Source of the DNA: Saccoglossus kowalevskii
Lineage: Eukaryota > Hemichordata > Enteropneusta > Harrimaniidae
Direction of reading: 5' to 3'
Length of the DNA: 17,823 nt
Assembly: GCF_000003605.2 (NCBI RefSeq)
Contig: NW_003124383.1
Span: 1 to 17,823, forward strand
The notes beneath the pieces were generated by a model. That model saw nothing but the letters and a program-made list of their open reading frames with translations, searched no databases and was not told where the DNA came from. How positions within the stretch are numbered: position 1 is the first letter of the stretch; each line of letters starts with the position of its first letter. Positions 10,701 through 17,823 of this stretch are shown here, one piece after another. Made by a program: the position numbers and the translations under genes.

Positions 10701-13484
10701 AGATACAACTAACATTACATGACCATATATGGTATTAATAATGCATAATTCTAATCTGGAGAACTATTGCTGATAGGCATGTGCAACCAGTGATATCATT
10801 GGAAAAGAGATACGACTAATATTACATGACCATATATGGTATTAATAATGCATAATTCTAATCTGGAGAACTATTGCTGATAGGCATGTGCAACCAGTGA
10901 TATCATTGGAAAAGAGATACGACTAACATTACATGACCATATATGGTATTAATAATGCACAATTCTAATCTGGAGAACTATTGCTGATAGGCATGTGCAA
11001 CCAGTGATATCATTGGAAAAGAGATATGACTAACATTACATGACCATATATGGTATTAATAATGCATAATTCTAATCTGGAGAACTATTGCTGATAGACA
11101 TGTGCAACCAGTGATATCATTGGAAAAGAGATACGACTAACATTACATGACCATATATGGTATTCATAATGCATAATTCTAATCTGGAGAACTATTGCTG
11201 ATAGGCATGTGCAACCAGTGATATCATTGGAAAAGAGATATGACTAACATTACATGACCATATATGGTATTAATAATGCACAATTCTAATCTGGAGAACT
11301 ATTGCTGATAGGCATGTGCAACCAGTGATATCATTGGAAAAGAGATATGACTAACATTACATGACCCATATATGGTATTAATAATGCATAATTCTAATCT
11401 GGAGAACTATTGCTGATAGGCATGTACAACCAGTGATATCATTGGAAAAGAGATACAACTAACATTACATGACCATATATGGTATTAATAATGCATAATT
11501 CTAATCTGGAGAACTATTGCTGATAGGCATGTGCAACCAGTGATATCATTGGAAAAGAGATACGGCTAACATTTACATGACCATATATGGTATTAATAAT
11601 GCATAATTCTAATCTGGAGAACTATTGCTGATAGGCATGTGCAACCAGTGATATCATTGGAAAAGAGATACGGCTAACATTACATGACCATATATGGTAT
11701 TAATAATGCATAATTCTAATCTGGAGAACTATTGCTGATAGGTATGTGCAACCAGTGATATCATTGGAAAAGAGATACAACTAACATTACATGACCATAT
11801 ATGGTATTAATAATACATAATTCTAATCTGGAGAACTATTGCTGATAGGCATGTGCAACCAGTGATATCATTGGAAAAGAGATATGACTAACATTACATG
11901 ACCATATATGGTATTAATAATGCATAATTCTAATCTGGAGAACTATTGCTGATAGGCATGTGCAAACAGTGATATCATTGGAAAAGAGATTCGACTAACA
12001 TTACATGACCATATATGGTATTAATAATGCATAATTCTAATCTGGAGAACTATTTCTGATAGGCATGTGCAAACAGTGATATCATTGGAAAAGAGATTCG
12101 ACTAACATTACATGACCATATATGGTATTAATAATGCATAATTCTAATCTGAAGAACTATTGTTGATAGGCATGTACAACCAGTGATATCATTGGAAAAG
12201 AGATACAACTAACATTACATGACCATATATGGTATTAATAATACATAATTCTAATCTGGAGAACTATTGCTGATAGGTATATGCAACCAGTGATATCATT
12301 GGAAAAGAGATACGACTAACATTACATGACCATATATGGTATTAATAATACATAATTCTAATCTGGAGAACTATTGTTGATAGGCATGTACAACCAGTGA
12401 TATCATTGGAAAAGAGATACAACTAACATTACATGACCATATATGGTATTAATAATGCATAATTCTAATCTGGAGAACTATTGTTGATAGGCATGTACAA
12501 CCAGTGATATCATTGGAAAAGAGATACAACTAACATTACATGACCATATATGGTATTAATAATACATAATTCTAATCTGGAGAACTATTGTTGATAGGCA
12601 TGTACAACCAGTGATATCATTGGAAAAGAGATTCGACTAACATTACATGACCATATATGGTATTAATAATGCATAATTCTAATCTGGAGAACTATTTCTG
12701 ATAGGCATGTGCAAACAGTAATATCATTGGAAAAGAGATTCGACTAACATTACATGACCATATATGGTATTAATAATGCATAATTCTAATCTGGAGAACT
12801 ATTTCTGATAGGCATGTGCAAACAGTGATATCATTGGAAAAGAGATTCGACTAACATTACATGACCATATATGGTATTAATAATGCATAATTCTAATCTG
12901 GAGAACTATTGCTGATAGGTATATGCAACCAGTGATATCATTGGAAAAGAGATACGACTAACATTACATGACCATATATGGTATTAATAATACATAATTC
13001 TAATCTGGAGAACTATTGCTGATAGACATGTGCAACCAGTGATATCATTGGAAAAGAGATTCGACTAACATTACGTGACCATATATGGTAATAATAATGC
13101 ATAATTCTAATCTGGAGAACTATTTCTGATAGGCATGTACAACCAGTGATATCATTGGAAAAGAGATACAACTAACATTACATGACCATATATGGTATTA
13201 ATAATACATAATTCTAATCTGGAGAACTATTGCTGATAGGCATGTACAACCAGTTGATATCATGGAAAAGAGATACAACTATCATTACATGACCATATAT
13301 GGTATTAATAATACATAATTCTAATCTGGAGAACTATTGCTGATAGGTATATGCAACCAGTGATATCATTGGAAAAGAGATACAACTAACATTACATGAC
13401 CATATATGGTATTAATAATACATAATTTTAATCTGGAGAACTATTGCTGATAGGTATATGCAACCAGTGATATCATTGGAAAAG

Positions 13485-15303
13485 AGATACGACTAACATT
13501 ACGTGACCATATATGGTATTAATAATGCATAATTCTAATCTGGAGAACTATTGCTGATAGGCATGTGCAACCAGTGATATCATTGGAAAAGAGATACGAC
13601 TAACATTACATGACCATATATGGTATTAATAATGCATAATTCTAATCTGGAGAACTATTTCTGATAGGCATGTACAACCAGCGATATCATTGGAAAAGAG
13701 ATACAACTAACATTACATGACCATATATGGTATTAATAATGCATAATTCTAATCTGGAGAACTATTGCTGATAGACATGTGCAACCAGTGATATCATTGG
13801 AAAAGAGATACGACTAACATTACATGACCATATATGGTATTAATAATGCATAATTCTAATCTGGAGAACTATTGCTGATAGGCATGTGCAAACAGTGATA
13901 TCATTGGAAAAGAGATACGACTAACATTACATGACCATATATGGTATTAATAATGCATAATTCTAATCTGGAGAACTATTGCTGATAGGCATGTGCAACC
14001 AGTGATATCATTGGAAAAGAGATACGACTAACATTACATGACCATATATGGTATTAATAATGCATAATTCTAATCTGGAGAACTATTGCTGATAGGCATG
14101 TGCAACCAGTGATATCATTGAAAAAGAGATACGACTAACATTACATGACCATATATGGTATTAATAATGCATAATTCTAATCTGGAGAATTATTGCTGAT
14201 AGGCATGTGCAACCAGTGATATCATTGGAAAAGAGATACGACTAACATTACATGATCATATATGGTATTAATAATGCATAATTCTAATCTGGAGAACTAT
14301 TGCTGATAGGCATGTGCAACCAGTGATATCATTGGAAAAGAGATTCGACTCACATTACGTGACCATATATGGTAATAATAATGCATAATTCTAATCTGGA
14401 GAACTATTTCTGATAGGCATGTACAACCAGTGATATCATTGGAAAAGAGATACGACTAACATTACATGACCATATATGGTATTAATAATGCATAATTCTA
14501 ATCTGGAGAACTATTGCTGATAGGCATGTGCAACCAGTGATATCATTGGAAAAGAGATACGACTAACATTACATGACCATATATGGTAATAATAATGCAT
14601 AATTCTAATCTGGAGAACTATTTCTGATAGGCATGTACAACCAGTGATATCATTGGAAAAGAGATACGACTAACATTACATGACCATATATGGTATTAAT
14701 AATGCATAATTCTAATCTGGAGAACTATTGCTGATAGGCATGTGCAACCAGTGATATCATTGGAAAAGAGATACGACTAACATTACATGACCATATATGG
14801 TATTAATAATGCATAATTCTAATCTGGAGAACTATTGCTGATAGGCATGTGCAACCAGTGATATCATTGGAAAAGAGATACAACTAACATTACATGACCA
14901 TATATGGTATTAATAATGCATAATTCTAATCTGGAGAACTATTGCTGATAGGCATGTGCAACCAGTGATATCATTGGAAAAGAGATATGACTAACATTAC
15001 ATGACCATATATGGTATTAATAATGCATAATTCTAATCTGGAGAACTATTGCTGATAGGCATGTGCAACCAGTGATATCATTGGAAAAGAGATACAACTA
15101 ACATTACATGACCATATATGGTATTAATAATGCATAATTCTAATCTGGAGAACTATTGCTGATAGGCATGTGCAACCAGTGATATCATTGGAAAAGAGAT
15201 ACGACTAACATTACATGACCATATATGGTATTAATAATGCATAATTCTAATCTGGAGAACTATTGCTGATAGGCATGTGCAACCAGTGATATCATTGGAA
15301 AAG
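13485..15303. repeat. Near-consensus domain, 17 units
   Basis: Seventeen units with few differences from the consensus, and no PstI, GACAAG or GTTG variants. The exceptions are the two GGTAATAATA units at 14341 and 14555, ATTTCTG at 13592 and scattered single changes such as CATGATCATA at about 14265. It separates the central subfamily domain from the right-end blocks. Confidence 0.7.
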
Positions 15304-16266
15304 AGATACGACTAACATTACATGACCATATATGGTATTAATAATGCATAATTCTAATCTGGAGAACTATTGCTGATAGGCATGTACAACCAGTGATATC
15401 ATTGGAAAAGAGATACAACTAACATTACATGACCATATATGGTATTAATAATGCATAATTCTAATCTGGAGAACTATTGCTGATAGGCATGTGCAACCAG
15501 TGATATCATTGGACAAGAGATTCGACTAACATTACATGACCATATATGGTATTAATAATGCATAATTCTAATCTGGAGAACTATTGCTGATAGGCATGTG
15601 CAACCAGTGATATCATTGGACAAGAGATTCGACTAACATTACATGACCATATATGGTATTAATAATGCATAATTCTAATCTGCAGAACTATTGCTGATAG
15701 GTATGTGCAACCAGTGATATCATTGGAAAAGAGATACGACTAACATTACATGACCATATATGGTATTAATAATGCATAATTCTAATCTGCAGAACTATTG
15801 CTGATAGGCATGTGCAACCAGTGATATCATTGGACAAGAGATTCGACTAACATTACATGACCATATATGGTATTAATAATGCATAATTCTAATCTGGAGA
15901 ACTATTGCTGATAGGCATGTGCAACCAGTGATATCATTGGACAAGAGATTCGACTAACATTACATGACCATATATGGTATTAATAATGCATAATTCTAAT
16001 CTGCAGAACTATTGCTGATAGGTATGTGCAACCAGTGATATCATTGGAAAAGAGAGACGACTAACATTACATGACCATATATGGTATTAATAATGCATAA
16101 TTCTAATCTGCAGAACTATTGCTGATAGGCATGTACAACCAGTGATATCATTGGAAAAGAGATTCGACTAACATTACATGACCATATATGGTATTAATAA
16201 TGCATAATTCTAATCTGGAGAACTATTGCTGATAGGCATGTGCAACCAGTGATATCATTGGAAAAG
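15304..16266. repeat. Right-end copy of the PstI/GACAAG block, nine units
   Basis: Units 15304-15838 repeat the variant order of 750-1284, and 15732-16052 repeats 1392-1712. The last two units (AGAGACG/CTGCAG/GTAC and ATTCG) match 3209-3422 and 4921-5134 better than the corresponding place in the left copy. The block is thus a mosaic of several left-side versions. Confidence 0.85.
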
Positions 16267-17012
16267 AGATACGACTAACATTACATGACCATATATGGTA
16301 TTAATAATGCATAATTCTAATCTGGAGAACTATTGCTGATAAGCAGTGCAACCAGTGATATCATTGGAAAAGAGATACGACTAACATAACATGAGCATAT
16401 ATGGTATTAATAATGCATAATTCTAATCTGGAGAACTATCGCTGATAGGCAGTGTAACCAGTGATATCATTGGAAAAGAGATACGACTAATATTACATGA
16501 CCATATATGGTATTAATAATGCATAATTCTAATCTGGAGAACTATTGCTGATAGGCATGTGCAACCAGTGATATCATTGGAAAAGAGATACAACTAACAT
16601 TACATGACCATATATGGTATTAATAATGCATAATTCTAATCTGGAGAATTATTGCTGATAGGCATGTGTAACCAGTGATATCATTGGAAAAGAGATACGA
16701 CTAACATAACATGAGCAGATATGGTATTAATAATGCATAATTCTAATCTGGAGAACTATTGTTGATAGGCATGTGCAACCAGTGATATCATTGGAAAAGA
16801 GATATGACTAACATTACATGACCATATATGGTATTAATAATACATAATTCTAATCTGGAGAACTATTGCTGATAGGCATGTGCAACCAGTGATATCATTG
16901 GAAAAGAGATACGACTAACATTACATGACCATATATGGTATTAATAATGCATAATTCTAATCTGGAGAACTATTGCTGATAGGCAGTGTAACCAGTGATA
17001 TCATTGGAAAAG
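16267..17012. repeat. Right-end copy of blocks A and B, seven units
   Basis: Seven units joining the order of block B1 (2355-2994) to that of block A1 (1-535), with the final GGCAGTGTAACC unit of A1 included. It is the only place in the window where the full order GATAAGCAG to GGCAGTG is continuous; the left end of the window cuts into an equivalent series. Confidence 0.85.
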
Positions 17013-17823
17013 AGATACAACTAACATTACATGACCATATATGGTATTAATAATGCATAATTCTAATCTGGAGAACTATTGCTGATAGACATGTGCAACC
17101 AGTGATATCATTGGAAAAGAGATACGACTAACATTACATGACCATATATGGTAATAATAATGCATAATTCTAATCTGGAGAACTATTGCTGATAGGCAGT
17201 GTAACCAGTGATATCATTGGAAAAGAGATACAACTAACATTACATGACCATATATGGTATTAATAATGCATAATTCTAATCTGGAGAACTATTGCTGATA
17301 GGCATGTGCAACCAGTGATATCATTGGAAAAGAGATACGACTAACATTACATGACCATATATGGTATTAATAATGCATAATTCTAATCTGGAGAACTATT
17401 GCTGATAGGCATGTGCAACCAGTGATATCATTGGAAAAGAGATACAACTAACATTACATGACCATATATGGTATTAATAATGCATAATTCTAATCTGGAG
17501 AACTATTGCTGATAGGCATGTGCAACCAGTGATATCATTGGAAAAGAGATATGACTAACATTACATGACCATATATGGTATTAATAATGCATAATTCTAA
17601 TCTGGAGAACTATTGCTGATAGGCATGTGCAACCAGTGATATCATTGGAAAAGAGATACAACTAACATTACATGACCATATATGGTATTAATAATGCATA
17701 ATTCTAATCTGGAGAACTATTGCTGATAGGCATGTGCAACCAGTGATATCATTAGAAAAGAGATACGACTAACATTACATGACCATGTATGGTATTAATA
17801 ATGCATAATTCTAATCTGGAGAA
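17013..17823. repeat. Right-edge units with alternating CAACT and CGACT starts, ending in a cut unit
   Basis: Seven full units and a 63-base partial (17761-17823) that stops at the window edge in CTGGAGAA. The unit starting 17120 has GGTAATAATA and the one-base-short GGCAGTG. The final partial has CCATGTATGG, which breaks the palindrome. There is no sign of array decay toward an edge, so the array probably continues. Confidence 0.8.

Larger units (their letters stand above)
8451..13484. repeat. Central subfamily domain (GTTG, GTAC, AATAC, CAAACAG variants)
   Basis: About 47 units in which TTGTTGAT, CATGTACAACC, AATACATAATT, ACTATTTCTG, GCAAACAGTG and GGTATATGC dominate; these are infrequent elsewhere, and CTGCAG and GGACAAG are absent. 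A recurring order is one to three ATTCG units with CAAACAG, then a GGTATATGC unit, then GTTG/GTAC units, seen around 8558-9734, 9949-10700, 11880-12414 and 12629-13056. A more consensus-like stretch interrupts it at about 10701-11879. The domain looks like a separately evolved, partly higher-order-organised part of the array. Confidence 0.75.
1..17823. repeat. 107-bp satellite DNA array, 166 units plus a partial
   Basis: The entire window is a head-to-tail tandem repeat with a 107-bp unit, all copies in the same orientation. Unit starts run 1, 109, 216, 323, 430, 536, 643, 750 and so on to 17761. Most units differ from the consensus at 0 to 5 positions; exact consensus copies include 643-749, 1927-2033, 2034-2140, 8130-8450 (three in a row), 13913-14019 and 14448-14554. 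The consensus has 36 G or C in 107 bases. Variation is concentrated at unit positions 4-8, 13, 43, 59, 69-71, 77-84, 88 and 104, while 21-35 and 89-103 are nearly constant. Every unit carries stop codons in all frames of both strands, and 107 is not a multiple of three, so it is not coding. The array runs off both ends, so its boundaries and host locus are unknown. Family and species are not recognised; a eukaryotic heterochromatic satellite is inferred. Confidence 0.98.

Noticed and set aside
1-17823. CRISPR array
   Set aside because: The period is 107 bp with no unique spacers; whole units are alike and differences are scattered point changes. No cas-like coding sequence is present.
1-17823. 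Repetitive protein gene
   Set aside because: The consensus unit has stops in every frame on both strands (for example TAA at unit positions 10, 36, 39, 46 and 52, TGA at 20, 71 and 91, TAG at 74), and 107 is not divisible by three. The longest open stretches are about 25 to 50 codons.
1-17823. Contig-end overlap or circular molecule, because 1-535 nearly equals 16479-17012
   Set aside because: Sequence continues for 811 bases beyond the second copy, and the units following the two copies differ (GTAC/TTTCTG at 536, ATACAACT/GACATG at 17013). It is an internal block repeat.
1-17823. Telomeric repeat, rRNA/tRNA genes or terminal inverted repeats of a transposon
   Set aside because: No TTAGGG-type runs, no recognisable structural RNA sequence and no inverted pair of ends: all units are in direct orientation.

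Overview
The whole 17,823-base window is one uninterrupted tandem (satellite) DNA array. The monomer is 107 bp and about 34% G+C. Starting the unit at base 1 (…AGATACGACT…), I count 166 complete units plus a 63-base partial unit at 17761-17823. The unit lengths sum exactly to the window: 151 units of 107 bp, nine of 106 bp, five of 108 bp and one of 109 bp. No unique flanking sequence is present at either end, so the true array is longer. Copies are very similar, usually with 0 to 5 differences from the consensus. I see no protein-coding gene, rRNA, tRNA, transposon or CRISPR array. In the consensus unit all three frames of both strands contain stops, and the longest open stretch is about 25 codons, rising to about 50 in a few variant units.

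An AT-rich monomer of this size in a homogenised array of over 100 copies points to eukaryotic heterochromatin (pericentromeric, centromeric, subtelomeric or sex/B-chromosome satellite). I do not recognise the family and cannot name the species.

Within the monomer (unit positions): the only consensus CpG is at 6-7. A perfect 12-bp palindrome, ACCATATATGGT, lies at 22-33 and contains a perfect CArG box. An 8-bp palindrome TATTAATA lies at 33-40 and an NsiI site at 41-46. A 16-bp palindrome with one G/T mismatch, CCAGTGATATCATTGG, lies at 87-102 with an EcoRV site at its centre. A 17-base stretch from position 94 into position 3 of the next unit matches the CENP-B box consensus at 13 of 17 positions, but lacks both of its essential CpGs.

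Layout by sequence variant: 1-5667 is a mosaic of multi-unit blocks, several of which recur near the right end. 5668-8450 is mostly consensus-like, with a run of GCCG-variant units at 6096-7058. 8451-13484 is a different subfamily domain (GTTG, GTAC, AATAC and CAAACAG variants) with its own internal multi-unit repeats. 13485-15303 is close to consensus. 15304-17823 returns to the variants of the left end. This looks like local homogenisation plus block duplication by unequal exchange or conversion, giving an irregular higher-order structure rather than one fixed higher-order repeat. No protein-encoded system is present; what is of interest is the satellite itself.
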